NCBI GenBank assembly: GCA_037969565.1
Contig: JBBKXQ010000143.1
Span: 24,833 to 88,832, forward strand
Direction of reading: 5' to 3'
DNA: 64,000 nt
Origin: SZUA-35 sp037969565
GTDB lineage: Bacteria > Actinomycetota > Acidimicrobiia > Acidimicrobiales > SZUA-35
The first letter of the stretch is position 1. Each line of letters opens with the position of its first letter. Below, in pieces: positions 25,604 through 33,352 of this stretch. The position numbers and the translations under genes are program-made. The notes beneath the pieces were generated by a model that saw nothing but the letters and a program-made list of their open reading frames with translations, had not been told where the DNA came from and did not search any database.

Positions 25604-26965
25604 GTGACCGCCAACCCGTCTGTTCGAGTTCGATTCTCCCCAGCACCGACGGGCTACCTGCACGTCGGTGGTGCGCGGTCGGCGCTCTTCAACTGGATGT
25701 ACGCCCGCCACACCGGCGGCACGATGATCCTTCGGGTGGAAGACACCGACGCCGACCGGAGCCGGCCCGAGCTGATCGAGGCCATCCACGACAGCCTCAC
25801 CTGGTTGGGGATCGACTGGGACGAGGAATACCGACAATCCGACCGCTTCGGGCAATACCGCGAAGCGGCTCAGAGTTTTCTCGACAAGGGATTCGCCTAT
25901 CGCTGTGACTGCACCCAAGAGGCAGTGAAGGCCCGGACCGAGAACGACTCGGGCTATGACGGATTCTGCCGTGATCGCGACGTGCAGCCGGGTGAGGGTG
26001 TCGTTGTTCGTTTCCGGACGCCCGATGAGGGTGTCACCGGCTGGGATGATTTGGTCCGGGGTCGAGTCGAGTTCGAGAACGCGCTCCTCGAAGACTTCGT
26101 CATCGTGCGGTCCAGCGGTGTTCCGCTTTTCCACGTGGCCAACGCCTACGACGACCTCGACATGGGAATCACTCACGTCGTCCGGGGCGAAGATCTCGTC
26201 AACACCACACCGAGGGTGCTGCTCATGCGGGAAGCGCTCGGCGCCACGGACCAGCCGCTCTACGCCCATCTGCCGCTCATCGTCAACGAGAAGCGACAGA
26301 AGCTCTCGAAGCGTCGAGATGATGTGGCCGTTGGTGACTACCGGGCAAAGGGTTTCCTCCCCGACGCCATGCGGAACTATCTCCTCACCCTGGGGTGGGG
26401 TCCGAAGGACGACATAGAGATACGGCCGATCACGGAGTTCGTCGAGCAGTTCGAATTGTCCGACATCAACAAGTCGCCCGCCTTCTTCGATGTGAAGAAG
26501 CTGGAGCATTTCAACGGCGAATACCTTCGGGCGATGGCCCTCGATGATTTCATCGCCGCCGCCTCACCGTTCGCGGCCGAGATCGATCCCGCGCTGTTCG
26601 CCCGTCACGCAGAACAGATCCAGGGACGGGTGAAGACACTGGCCGAGGCCGGCGGATTCCTCGATTGGGTCGTCGGTCCCGCGTCAGAGCCGACGGAGAA
26701 AGACTGGAAGAAGGTGATGGGCGGCGCCAAGGTTCCTGCGGTGCTCGACGCCGTGATCGAACGCCTGGCCGTCTGCGATTGGACACCAGAGGCCGCCGAA
26801 TCCGTGGTCTTCGGCGTTGGCGAAGAGCTCGAGACCAAAACTCAGCTGCCGGTCCGGTTGGCGGTCACCGGCAGCCGATCCGGTCTTCCGTTGTTCGAAC
26901 CGATGGTCGAGCTCGACCGCGACGTGGTGCTCGACCGGCTCCGGGCCGCACGCGCCAAGCTTTGA
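25604..26965 (+). CDS. gltX: glutamate--tRNA ligase
   Basis: A 453-residue class I aminoacyl-tRNA synthetase. The HIGH-type signature is PAPTGYLHVGGARSALFN (about 13-30) and the KMSKS-type loop is KLSKRRDD near 234. GVPLFHVANAYDDLDMGITHVVRGEDL is the typical active-site stretch. In actinobacteria this enzyme usually charges both tRNA-Glu and tRNA-Gln, the latter corrected by GatCAB. Both tRNAs are encoded just downstream, which fits. A GTG start is preceded by TACCCT. Confidence 0.96.
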   Translation: MTANPSVRVRFSPAPTGYLHVGGARSALFNWMYARHTGGTMILRVEDTDADRSRPELIEAIHDSLTWLGIDWDEEYRQSDRFGQYREAAQSFLDKGFAYRCDCTQEAVKARTENDSGYDGFCRDRDVQPGEGVVVRFRTPDEGVTGWDDLVRGRVEFENALLEDFVIVRSSGVPLFHVANAYDDLDMGITHVVRGEDLVNTTPRVLLMREALGATDQPLYAHLPLIVNEKRQKLSKRRDDVAVGDYRAKGFLPDAMRNYLLTLGWGPKDDIEIRPITEFVEQFELSDINKSPAFFDVKKLEHFNGEYLRAMALDDFIAAASPFAAEIDPALFARHAEQIQGRVKTLAEAGGFLDWVVGPASEPTEKDWKKVMGGAKVPAVLDAVIERLAVCDWTPEAAESVVFGVGEELETKTQLPVRLAVTGSRSGLPLFEPMVELDRDVVLDRLRAARAKL

Positions 26966-26974
26966 CCTGACACC

Positions 26975-27562
26975 ATGTTCCGCCGTTTCGTTGCGTTGGT
27001 GGTGGTTCTGTTCCTCGGCTATGGCGCGATCACTTTCGGGCAGGTCTGGTGGGCCAGCCGGGCCGACTTCAGTGGCAGCGCCCCCGCCGCAGTGGTGCTC
27101 GGCGCGGCCCAATACAACGGGACGCCCTCGCCCGCGCTCCAGACTCGGCTCGACCACGCAGCTTCTCTGTATCAACAAGACCGTGTCGAGATCGTGGTGG
27201 TCACCGGCGGGCGCCAAGAAGGCGACACCACCACCGAAGCCAAGGCGGCCTACGACTATCTTCGCAATGTGGTTGGTCTGCCCGACGAGCGGCTCCGCCT
27301 CGAGGTGGATGGAACGTCGACCTTCGAGGAGCTGGCCGCAGTCGCCCGCTTCCTCACCCAAGAAGGCATCACGGAGGTTCTGCTCGTGACCGACCCGTAT
27401 CACGCTCGAAGGGCCCTCTTGGTGGCTCGAGAAGTGGGGCTCGACGCCGAAGTGGCGCCGACTGCCGCCAGCGCACCCCTGACTCGGTTGATCCGCGAAA
27501 CCGTTGCCGTCGGGGTGGGTCAGATCATCGGTTTCCGTCGACTGGAGAAAATCGCCGGGTGA
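26975..27562 (+). CDS. YdcF/DUF218 family protein
   Basis: A 195-residue protein with an N-terminal membrane anchor (residues 5-24) and a DUF218/YdcF domain. AAVVLGAAQYNGTPSPALQTRLDHAASLY is the typical beginning, followed by VVVTGGRQEGDTTTEA and LLVTDPYHARRALLVAREVG. Family members bind nucleotide-like ligands or act in envelope metabolism, but the role here is unknown. It starts 9 bases after gltX and is probably cotranscribed. Confidence 0.85.
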   Translation: MFRRFVALVVVLFLGYGAITFGQVWWASRADFSGSAPAAVVLGAAQYNGTPSPALQTRLDHAASLYQQDRVEIVVVTGGRQEGDTTTEAKAAYDYLRNVVGLPDERLRLEVDGTSTFEELAAVARFLTQEGITEVLLVTDPYHARRALLVAREVGLDAEVAPTAASAPLTRLIRETVAVGVGQIIGFRRLEKIAG

Positions 27563-27589
27563 ACACGGTGGCCGTGGTCGTGGCAACGG

Positions 27590-27595
27590 TAAGCT
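27590..27595 (+). promoter_or_regulatory. possible -10 box TAAGCT for tRNA-Gln
   Basis: TAAGCT lies 15 bases before the first base of tRNA-Gln. No good -35 box was seen. Confidence 0.3.
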
Positions 27596-27610
27596 CGACG
27601 GCTCCACCAA

Positions 27611-27682
27611 TCGGACGTGGTGTAATTGGTAACACATCTGGTTCTGGTCCAGTCATTGGGGGTTCAAGTCCTCCCGTCCGAG
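27611..27682 (+). tRNA. tRNA-Gln (anticodon CUG)
   Basis: A complete cloverleaf of 72 bases. The acceptor TCGGACG pairs with CGTCCGA, the D-stem is GTGT/ACAC, and the anticodon loop TTCTGGT gives CUG, reading CAG. The T-arm is GGGGG-TTCAAGT-CCTCC and the discriminator is G. The first anticodon-stem pair is a T-T mismatch. The 3' CCA is not encoded. Confidence 0.92.
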
Positions 27683-27744
27683 CAAACGAACGGAAACTGG
27701 CCTCGCTGGCAACCGCCTTCGATCTGACGTCTCGTCGCATCGAG

Positions 27745-27773
27745 TTGGGCGAGTTGCTCGGGGTGGTTAGGAT
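27745..27773 (+). promoter_or_regulatory. candidate promoter for tRNA-Glu
   Basis: TTGGGC (27745-27750) and TAGGAT (27768-27773) are separated by 17 bases, with a start expected about 42 bases before tRNA-Glu. Confidence 0.4.
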
Positions 27774-27821
27774 CCGCTCGCCATTCAGCCACCGACGACT
27801 TTGGTTCGAGGTGGTTCGCTA

Positions 27822-27897
27822 GCCCCGTTCGTCTAGCGGCCTAGGACGTCGGCTTCTCATGCCGGTAGCACGGGTTCAAATCCCGTACGGGGTGCCA
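27822..27897 (+). tRNA. tRNA-Glu (anticodon CUC), CCA encoded
   Basis: A 76-base cloverleaf. The acceptor GCCCCGT pairs with ACGGGGT (first pair G-T), the anticodon stem is TCGGC/GCCGG, and loop TTCTCAT gives CUC, reading GAG. The T-arm is CGGG-type with TTCAAAT. GCCA at 27894-27897 encodes the 3' end, unlike tRNA-Gln upstream. Confidence 0.93.
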
Positions 27898-27961
27898 ATA
27901 CAAGTAATGCATGTCGAGACTGCTCGACGAAGACAACGCAAAGAACAAAACAAAGAAACAG

Positions 27962-28004
27962 ACAAAGAAGCGCTCGGCCCGTCCGAGCGCTTCTTTGTTT
28001 TGTA
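27962..28004 (+). terminator. strong intrinsic terminator after tRNA-Glu
   Basis: A perfect 16-bp stem (27962-27977 with 27983-27998) encloses the loop CCCGT. The 3' arm ends in TTCTTTGT and runs into TTTGT. This is the best Rho-independent terminator in the window. Confidence 0.88.
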
Positions 28005-28014
28005 CCATTACCCG

Positions 28015-28065
28015 GATCTGGCACCGAGATTGCCCCGTGAAACGGGGCAATCTCGGTGCCAGATC
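28015..28065. repeat. 24-bp perfect inverted repeat, second copy of the GGCACCGAG hairpin
   Basis: The arms at 28015-28038 and 28042-28065 are perfectly complementary with a 3-base loop (GAA). There is no T-run. CTCGGTGCCAGATCGA at its right end is identical to the hairpin at 644-686. It lies only 10 bases beyond the tRNA terminator, so termination is not an obvious need. Confidence 0.75.
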
Positions 28066-28115
28066 GAACAAATTGGGTGGGGAAAAACCGTATTCACGGT
28101 GCGATCGGGGTGCAG

Positions 28116-28703
28116 ATGAGCGATGTAGATCCAGACAACAGCAACAAGTCCGACCAAACTGCACGGAGCGAAGAAGCGGTCCGGTCGTATTTGATGTGGT
28201 TGGAAGACCCGTCCACGATGCGCGACCAGCGGGCCATCGACGAAGTGGCCGGATCAATCCTGTCCGAGACCGATCCGATTGCTCGTTTGAAAGCGATCAG
28301 CCGGCTCGAGGAACTCGAGTCGGTGAGTGGCGACGGATTTCGTCGCGCTTTCGTGGGCCAGGCCAAGGCCTGGGCCGAATCCGAGGGTGTTTCGGCCGAC
28401 GCTTTCAGGAAACTCGGTGTGCCGGCCAAGGATCTCCGCGATGCCGGATTCGGTGGCGCCAAGCGCTCCACCGGAGAGAGCTCGACTCCGCGCCGCACCC
28501 GTGTCAGCCCGTCGGCGGTCAGAGAATCCTTGCCCGATGGAACCTTCCGTATTGCCGAGATCGAGCAACGTTCGGGCGCCTCGACGGCAACGGTTCGCAA
28601 AGTGATTCTCGAGATGATCGACGAGGGTTCGGTGGTCGACCTCGGCCCCGACCAACAGCATTCGGGTCGTGGCCGCGCCCCACTGACCTACCGAAAGCAC
28701 TGA
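28116..28703 (+). CDS. conserved hypothetical protein with C-terminal winged-helix-like part
   Basis: A 195-residue acidic to neutral protein, helical in its first two thirds (MWLEDPSTMRDQRAIDEVAGSI, RLKAISRLEELE). A basic linker (KRSTGESSTPRRTRVSP) follows. The last 55 residues, with GTFRIAEIEQRSGASTATVRKVILEMIDEG, look like a winged helix for DNA or RNA binding. I do not recognise the family. I chose ATG 28116 because GGGG lies upstream and the earlier frame crosses the inverted repeat. Its final codons and stop belong to a 17-bp tandem repeat. Confidence 0.65.
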   Translation: MSDVDPDNSNKSDQTARSEEAVRSYLMWLEDPSTMRDQRAIDEVAGSILSETDPIARLKAISRLEELESVSGDGFRRAFVGQAKAWAESEGVSADAFRKLGVPAKDLRDAGFGGAKRSTGESSTPRRTRVSPSAVRESLPDGTFRIAEIEQRSGASTATVRKVILEMIDEGSVVDLGPDQQHSGRGRAPLTYRKH

Positions 28704-28758
28704 CCTACCGAAAGCACTGACCTACCGAAAGCACTGACCTACCGAAAGCACTGACCTA
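28682..28758. repeat. 17-bp tandem repeat (4.5 copies) spanning a gene end
   Basis: ACTGACCTACCGAAAGC is repeated at 28682, 28699, 28716 and 28733, with a partial copy at 28750. The first copies hold the last codons and TGA stop of the upstream gene. The last reaches the TAG stop of the convergent transporter gene. The four full copies are identical, which suggests recent expansion. Confidence 0.95.
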
Positions 28759-30159
28759 TCGCGCCGGAGAACAACCGTCGAGTTCGAGTCGGAGTTGGTC
28801 CTCGTCGTAGCGGCGGAACAACAAGGCGGCCACCAGGTAGAGAGCCACTCCGGCCAAACCCGAGAGTCGAATGCCGAGATCGTCGCCGATGTCGCGCCCG
28901 AACGACGTGAGCAGGGCGAACAGGATCACGCCGATTGTTTGGCTGATCTTCTGCATGAAGGTTCGGGCCGCGAAGAACATCGCCGCCGAGGCATCGCCCG
29001 ATCGTTGGGCTGAGTGCTCGGCGATGTCGGTGAGAATCCACTGCGGGATCACGCTGAGGATGGCGAAAGGGATCGAGAAGATCAAGATCAAGAGCACGGC
29101 CTGTAGCCAATTGGGAAACGGAAACCGCCCGAGGAACACCACACCCAGGAAATCAAACGATGCGATGGCGAATGCGAACACCACGAGGCTCTTACCGCTG
29201 CGCTGTTTGGCCATCTTGTTCACGATCGGATACAGCACCATGGCCATGACCACCATCAGAAGGAGGAGCGGAGCCGTCAGTGCTCCGTCCATCTCCAGAA
29301 GGACGGTCAAGTAATACAACAAGCCGGTTTGGATGATCATCAAGCCGCAGAAGTAGGCAAAGTCGGCGGCGAGATAGAACCGAAAGAACTTGTTGCCGAA
29401 TACGTTCTGCAGGCATTCGCCGAGTTTCAACTGGGTCGGCTCCGAACGTGTCGCCCATTTTCTCTCGTCGACGGTGAAAACGGGGACCATCATGGCGACG
29501 GCGGCAACAACGCAGATGATCACCACCGAGACCTGCCAGGCCCGGATGGTCGACATGGAGCCTCGACCGAGCACCGCGGCCAAGAAATTCGTCATTGCCG
29601 CGATCACGATGCCCACGGCCCAGGCCACCGAGGTCCAGGTGGCGAGGTCGAGTCGCTCGGCCGGAGTGCGGCCGAGGTCGGCCACGAGGGAAAAGGCCGG
29701 TGTCACGTACGCGGTCAACGACACGTAGAGCACGATCTGGACTCCGAGGAGCCAGACGATGTTCCAGCCGCTCACGTGCTGCACCGGTGGAGTGAACATG
29801 AGAATTGTTGCGAACGCAGCCGGAACCGCCGACACGCTCATGAAGGGAATGCGACGGCCCCGGGGGTGCGTCGACCGGTCGGAGTAGATGGCGATCAACG
29901 GGTCGGTGACGGCATCGGTGAGGCGTCCCGCGGCGGCAACGAGGACGACGGCGTTCAGTACCACGAAGAAGGTTGCACCGGTGACGAGTTGCGGGAGACC
30001 GGCACTGCTGGGGGGCAAGTAGAAATAGACCAGCAAGATGCCGAGGAGGTTGATGAGCACTGACATTCCGCCGTGGCCACAGGCGAGGCCGAACACGACC
30101 GAGCGGGGCAGGGGTTCGGTGATGTCGGCGACCGCCGCGGCCCCTGCGATTTCTGTCAC
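28756..30159 (-). CDS. MFS/GPH-type sugar:cation symporter
   Basis: A 467-residue membrane protein with about 12 helices. GRLTDAVTDPLIAIYSDRS with THPRGRRIPFM (about residues 79-107) is the hallmark loop of the glycoside-pentoside-hexuronide symporter family, related to MelB. The substrate is unknown, but sugars or sulfonated sugars are typical. The start is GTG 30159, preceded by TAAGGT six bases upstream. Its 3' end meets a tandem repeat. Confidence 0.87.
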   Translation of the reverse strand: MTEIAGAAAVADITEPLPRSVVFGLACGHGGMSVLINLLGILLVYFYLPPSSAGLPQLVTGATFFVVLNAVVLVAAAGRLTDAVTDPLIAIYSDRSTHPRGRRIPFMSVSAVPAAFATILMFTPPVQHVSGWNIVWLLGVQIVLYVSLTAYVTPAFSLVADLGRTPAERLDLATWTSVAWAVGIVIAAMTNFLAAVLGRGSMSTIRAWQVSVVIICVVAAVAMMVPVFTVDERKWATRSEPTQLKLGECLQNVFGNKFFRFYLAADFAYFCGLMIIQTGLLYYLTVLLEMDGALTAPLLLLMVVMAMVLYPIVNKMAKQRSGKSLVVFAFAIASFDFLGVVFLGRFPFPNWLQAVLLILIFSIPFAILSVIPQWILTDIAEHSAQRSGDASAAMFFAARTFMQKISQTIGVILFALLTSFGRDIGDDLGIRLSGLAGVALYLVAALLFRRYDEDQLRLELDGCSPAR

Positions 30160-30165
30160 CGGGAG

Positions 30166-30205
30166 ACCTTAGGCGGTCCGGGCTCGACGAAAGCAGTCCT
30201 ATCCT
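30166..30205. promoter_or_regulatory. interleaved divergent leaderless promoters
   Basis: TAAGGT on the minus strand (30166-30171) lies six bases before the transporter GTG. TATCCT on the plus strand (30200-30205) lies six bases before the lipoprotein ATG at 30212. Only 28 bases separate the boxes, so their -35 regions must overlap and only one polymerase could bind at a time. Confidence 0.6.
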
Positions 30206-30211
30206 CGGGCG

Positions 30212-30580
30212 ATGCGCAGCCTGACCGACCGCCAACGACCGTCGATGCCGCACTCGGTGTCGGCGCCTCGTCCGGGGTCCGTGGTGGTCATCGTGTGCGT
30301 CATCGCTTTACTCGGCGTTGCGTGCACCAATGAGGAGGCGCAGCCGATCGATCTGAATGCCACGACCACCACGGTCGCTTCTCCCGCCCCGGCCGACGAG
30401 GATCCGAACGCCGCTCAACGACTCCAGCTCGAGGAGCTGGCGAAGGAGGAGTGCCGGAAGGATCCGACCCGAGAAGTCGGCGTGGTCGTCATCGTCGATC
30501 CGTCCACCGGGGACGAGGTCAATCGGTTCGAACTCCCGTGCGCCGATTTGGCTGATGATTCCGAATCATCGCCCGACTGA
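30212..30580 (+). CDS. small lipoprotein of unknown function
   Basis: A 122-residue protein with a long basic start, a hydrophobic helix (VVVIVCVIALLG) and a lipobox LGVAC, giving a lipidated Cys at about residue 38. The mature part is a Thr/Ala/Pro-rich linker, then a charged region with two cysteines (KEECRKDP and LPCADLA) and VGVVVIVDPSTGDEVNRFELP, which looks like a small beta domain. It should sit outside the membrane. No function is known. It is convergent with crcB. Confidence 0.7.
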   Translation: MRSLTDRQRPSMPHSVSAPRPGSVVVIVCVIALLGVACTNEEAQPIDLNATTTTVASPAPADEDPNAAQRLQLEELAKEECRKDPTREVGVVVIVDPSTGDEVNRFELPCADLADDSESSPD

Positions 30581-30913
30581 TCAGCCCACCAGCCTGATCC
30601 CCAGCCAGGCCATCCCGATCCCACCCGTGATCGAGATCAGGAGGTAGGCGGCGGCGAGCTGACCCTCATGGCGGCGAACCATGGCGTCCAACTCATAGGC
30701 CAATGAAGACCAGGTCGACAGGGCGCCGAGGGCGCCGATGCTCGCGATGGTGGCCGTGGGGCCATCCCACGCCGTGGCCAGTCCGAGACCGAACGAGGCC
30801 AAGAGGTTCACGACGAGAGTTCCCCATGGCAGACGTGCGCTCATGCCATGGCCGATCAGGCCCCGAACGCAAGCTCCCGCCGCACCGGCAAGTGCAATGA
30901 AGACGATGATCAC
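30581..30913 (-). CDS. crcB: fluoride ion channel subunit CrcB (second gene of the pair)
   Basis: A 110-residue Fluc/CrcB protein with four helices, which exports fluoride as a dual-topology dimer. Conserved parts are GACVRGLIGH at the start, WGTLVVNLLASFGLG with the pore Asn, and GALGALSTWSSLAYE, the sodium-site break. Its GTG start overlaps the upstream crcB stop as GTGA (30910-30913). Two paralogous small subunits suggest a heterodimer with fixed opposite orientation. Confidence 0.93.
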   Translation of the reverse strand: MIIVFIALAGAAGACVRGLIGHGMSARLPWGTLVVNLLASFGLGLATAWDGPTATIASIGALGALSTWSSLAYELDAMVRRHEGQLAAAYLLISITGGIGMAWLGIRLVG

Positions 30914-31296
30914 GGAAACCTCGATCGCCCGAAGCTGAAGGCGGTTCCAGCGGCGAAGAGCGTGGCAACAACGGTGACGAACGACAGGGACAGCCCTGCG
31001 GTCGTCCGGTCGGTGTCGAGGCGGGAGGCAACTTGGACGGCGAACGTGGCGTACGTGGTCAGTCCACCGCTGAAACCGATGGCGACGAGCGGCCAGACCA
31101 GGTTGCTGCGAACCGTGCCGGGGCCAAAGCCCGCCCCGGCCATCAGTCCGACGAGCGCTGACCCGATCACGTTCAGGATCAGAATGGCGGTGACGTGGTG
31201 TTCAGCGGCGCTGAGGTCGGTGGTGAGCCAGCGGACCGACGTGCCGACTGCGCCACCAACAGCGATGAGAAGGAGATGGCGGAGAGGCATCGCCAT
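30910..31296 (-). CDS. crcB: fluoride ion channel subunit CrcB (first gene of the pair)
   Basis: A 128-residue CrcB paralogue with GGAVGTSVRWLTTD, ILILNVIGSALVGLMAG and GFSGGLTTYATF, matching the Fluc pore and sodium-site motifs. Together with the overlapping downstream gene it should form a fluoride channel that protects against toxic fluoride. An ATG two codons further in is also possible. Only 55 bases separate it from the divergent lipase, too short for a fluoride riboswitch plus promoter, and I see none. Confidence 0.92.
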   Translation of the reverse strand: MAMPLRHLLLIAVGGAVGTSVRWLTTDLSAAEHHVTAILILNVIGSALVGLMAGAGFGPGTVRSNLVWPLVAIGFSGGLTTYATFAVQVASRLDTDRTTAGLSLSFVTVVATLFAAGTAFSFGRSRFP

Positions 31297-31339
31297 CCAG
31301 TGTGGCCCAAGGGTGCGGAATTGAGCTGCTTCTCACCGG

Positions 31340-31345
31340 TAACCT
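31340..31345 (+). promoter_or_regulatory. -10 box TAACCT, leaderless lipase gene
   Basis: TAACCT is followed by six bases (CGTCGA) and the GTG at 31352. There is no ribosome-binding site. Confidence 0.6.
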
Positions 31346-31351
31346 CGTCGA

Positions 31352-32179
31352 GTGATTGAATCGACAACAACGTTCGGGTCTACTCGCTCCGGTCTCTCGC
31401 AGCTGCAGCGTCACTGGCCGGCCGATGCCCCGAGAGCGGCGATCCTCTTGGTCCACGGCTTGGGTGAACATTCCGGTCGCTACGAACACGTCGGCTCGTT
31501 TCTCGCGTCCCGAGGTTTCGACACCCTCGGGTTCGACAATCGCGGCTTCGGACAGTCGGGCGGACGTCGGGCGCACATCGATTCGTTCTCCGAGTTCATC
31601 GATGATGTCGAAGACCTCCTCGTCGAACGTCGAACGCTCGGCGTACCGGTTGTGTTGATGGGGCACTCGTTGGGCGGTCTGATGGTCACTGCCTATCTGG
31701 CCAGCGAGCGGCCGAGCCCAGACCTGGCCATCATCAGTGCCCCGGCTCTGCAAGCAGTTGTTCCGGCGTGGCAGCGAACAATGGCGTCGCTGGTCGGGCG
31801 GGTGGCTCCGAAGGTGTTCGTTCCCTCCAAGATCGACGAAACAACCTTGTCGCGAGACGTCGAGGTGCAGCGGGCCTACCTGGATGACCCGCTGGTGTTC
31901 GGGGGCACCACCGCCGGTTTCGGCAAAGAGGTGCTGAAGGCGGTGGCGGACACAGCAGCCAAAGTCGGTCGGATTCAGATTCCGACCTATGTGCTCCACG
32001 GCGGCCAGGACGTCCTCGTTCCGACTGCGGCGTCGGAGAGCTTGGGACAGCTGCCCAACGTCACACGCAAAGTTTGGCCCGACTTGCGTCACGAATGTTT
32101 GAATGAACCCGAGCAGGCCGACGTGCTCGACGGAATCGCCGAATGGCTCGAGGGTCAGCTCGGTGGTTCGTCCACGTAG
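31352..32179 (+). CDS. alpha/beta hydrolase, monoacylglycerol lipase/lysophospholipase-like
   Basis: A 275-residue hydrolase close in layout to bacterial monoglyceride lipases. LLVHGLGEHSGRYEHVGSFLASRG near residue 33 is characteristic. The nucleophile is S106 in MGHSLGG, the acid is in GGQDVLVP and the His in RHECLNEPE. It probably cleaves monoacylglycerols or lysophospholipids. The start is a GTG with TAACCT six bases before. The last 25 bases overlap the convergent gene. Confidence 0.87.
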   Translation: MIESTTTFGSTRSGLSQLQRHWPADAPRAAILLVHGLGEHSGRYEHVGSFLASRGFDTLGFDNRGFGQSGGRRAHIDSFSEFIDDVEDLLVERRTLGVPVVLMGHSLGGLMVTAYLASERPSPDLAIISAPALQAVVPAWQRTMASLVGRVAPKVFVPSKIDETTLSRDVEVQRAYLDDPLVFGGTTAGFGKEVLKAVADTAAKVGRIQIPTYVLHGGQDVLVPTAASESLGQLPNVTRKVWPDLRHECLNEPEQADVLDGIAEWLEGQLGGSST

Positions 32180-33345
32180 CCAACCCCTTCGACCCAACCC
32201 TTGCCCGACGGATCGTCTTCGTCGCTGAACCAACTCGATCCGGTGGGTTCATCGGGGGCCCACGGGTCGGTTTCAGGAGACGCCGGGAAGGCCGAGTTCG
32301 GGGTGGCCGCAAACTGGCCCGTCGGCGAGTTGGAGTTTGGACCCGGAACGGCGGTGGGTCGGGTGGTGGACGACGGCCGCTGCTGCGGGAGCGGTTGAAC
32401 AACGGTTTGGTCGGCGGCCCGACTTGGCACGGGGCGAGCCGGTTGGGGCACCGGTTGGGGCACCTGGACCCCGGCGATTCGGGTGGCGCTGGCCTTGGAT
32501 CCCTGACCTCGGGCCACGCGGGCCGGCTGAGCCACATTGGCCGGTCGACGAACGGAGAGACTCGCCCAGAAGAACGAGATGGCCAGGAGCGCCAATCCCA
32601 CGACACCCATCGCGACGGCCGGGGGAATCATGGCTCCGAAGAACACGTCGACCATCGCCGTGATGAGCGCCGACGAGGCTGGACCGACCAGGCCGGCGAG
32701 CCAGGGGACTCCAAAGCCGACGATCAACCAGAACAATGAGGCACCGAACGCCCACAACGCCACACGCCGGAGTACCGACGGGCGATCATTCGTGACGACC
32801 AGCGCGATTGCTCCCCCGATCAGCGCAACGGCGCCGGTGAGGATCGTGAACCGATCCACGAAGTCCTTGAGGAGGCCGAGGATGTTGAGGCCCGCCGTGG
32901 GCAGCTCCACCGTCAAAACGGGAGCGGCGGGAAGTATCCCGTCGAGCGCAGGATTCGTTTGCACGAGGGAGTCACGAAGGGCCTGACCGAGCGCCGCGCC
33001 GTCGATGGTGACGGGTTCGACCTGGCCCTCGAGCGCAGCACGATGGGTGTCGACGATTCCTTGCCGGATGAGGGCTTGAATGGCGGGGTTGTCGAGAGCC
33101 AGATCGGCGCCGGCTTCCAGGGTCTGTGTGGGGACCACGACATCAGCAGGCAGGGTCGCTCCGGCACCGGCGGCGATTCGGGAAACGAGCACCGACCGCA
33201 AGACGTCGTTCTCGAACACCTGGTCGGCCAGACGTTCGGATCGGCCGGGATCGAGAATCGTGCGCGACAGGATGAAGCCGGCCCAGCTGACCGAAGCCAC
33301 CACCAGAGCCAAGCCGAGTACGAAACCAGCGAGTCCCTTTCTCAT
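32155..33345 (-). CDS. membrane protein with proline-rich cytoplasmic tail
   Basis: A 396-residue protein. One N-terminal helix (residues 5-27) is followed by an extracytoplasmic region of about 135 residues rich in Leu, Ala and Asp. Three to four helices then run from about 170 to 290, ending GVVGLALLAISFFWASL. The last 110 residues are Pro/Gln/Ser-rich (PQPVPQPARPVPSRAADQ) and end in an acidic, aromatic motif (DPWAPDEP, WFSDEDDPSGKGW). I do not recognise a family with a known role. I chose ATG 33345 because the earlier frame is low-complexity. Confidence 0.7.
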   Translation of the reverse strand: MRKGLAGFVLGLALVVASVSWAGFILSRTILDPGRSERLADQVFENDVLRSVLVSRIAAGAGATLPADVVVPTQTLEAGADLALDNPAIQALIRQGIVDTHRAALEGQVEPVTIDGAALGQALRDSLVQTNPALDGILPAAPVLTVELPTAGLNILGLLKDFVDRFTILTGAVALIGGAIALVVTNDRPSVLRRVALWAFGASLFWLIVGFGVPWLAGLVGPASSALITAMVDVFFGAMIPPAVAMGVVGLALLAISFFWASLSVRRPANVAQPARVARGQGSKASATRIAGVQVPQPVPQPARPVPSRAADQTVVQPLPQQRPSSTTRPTAVPGPNSNSPTGQFAATPNSAFPASPETDPWAPDEPTGSSWFSDEDDPSGKGWVEGVGYVDEPPS

Positions 33346-33352
33346 TGCTGCG

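Noticed and set aside
27683..27821. A third tRNA between tRNA-Gln and tRNA-Glu
   Set aside because: No T-loop plus acceptor pairing could be formed. The stretch appears to be a spacer with a promoter.
28682..28758. CRISPR array
   Set aside because: The repeats are contiguous without spacers and begin inside a coding sequence.
31297..31351. Fluoride riboswitch upstream of the crcB pair
   Set aside because: Only 55 bases are available and they hold the divergent lipase promoter. No conserved pseudoknot sequence is visible.
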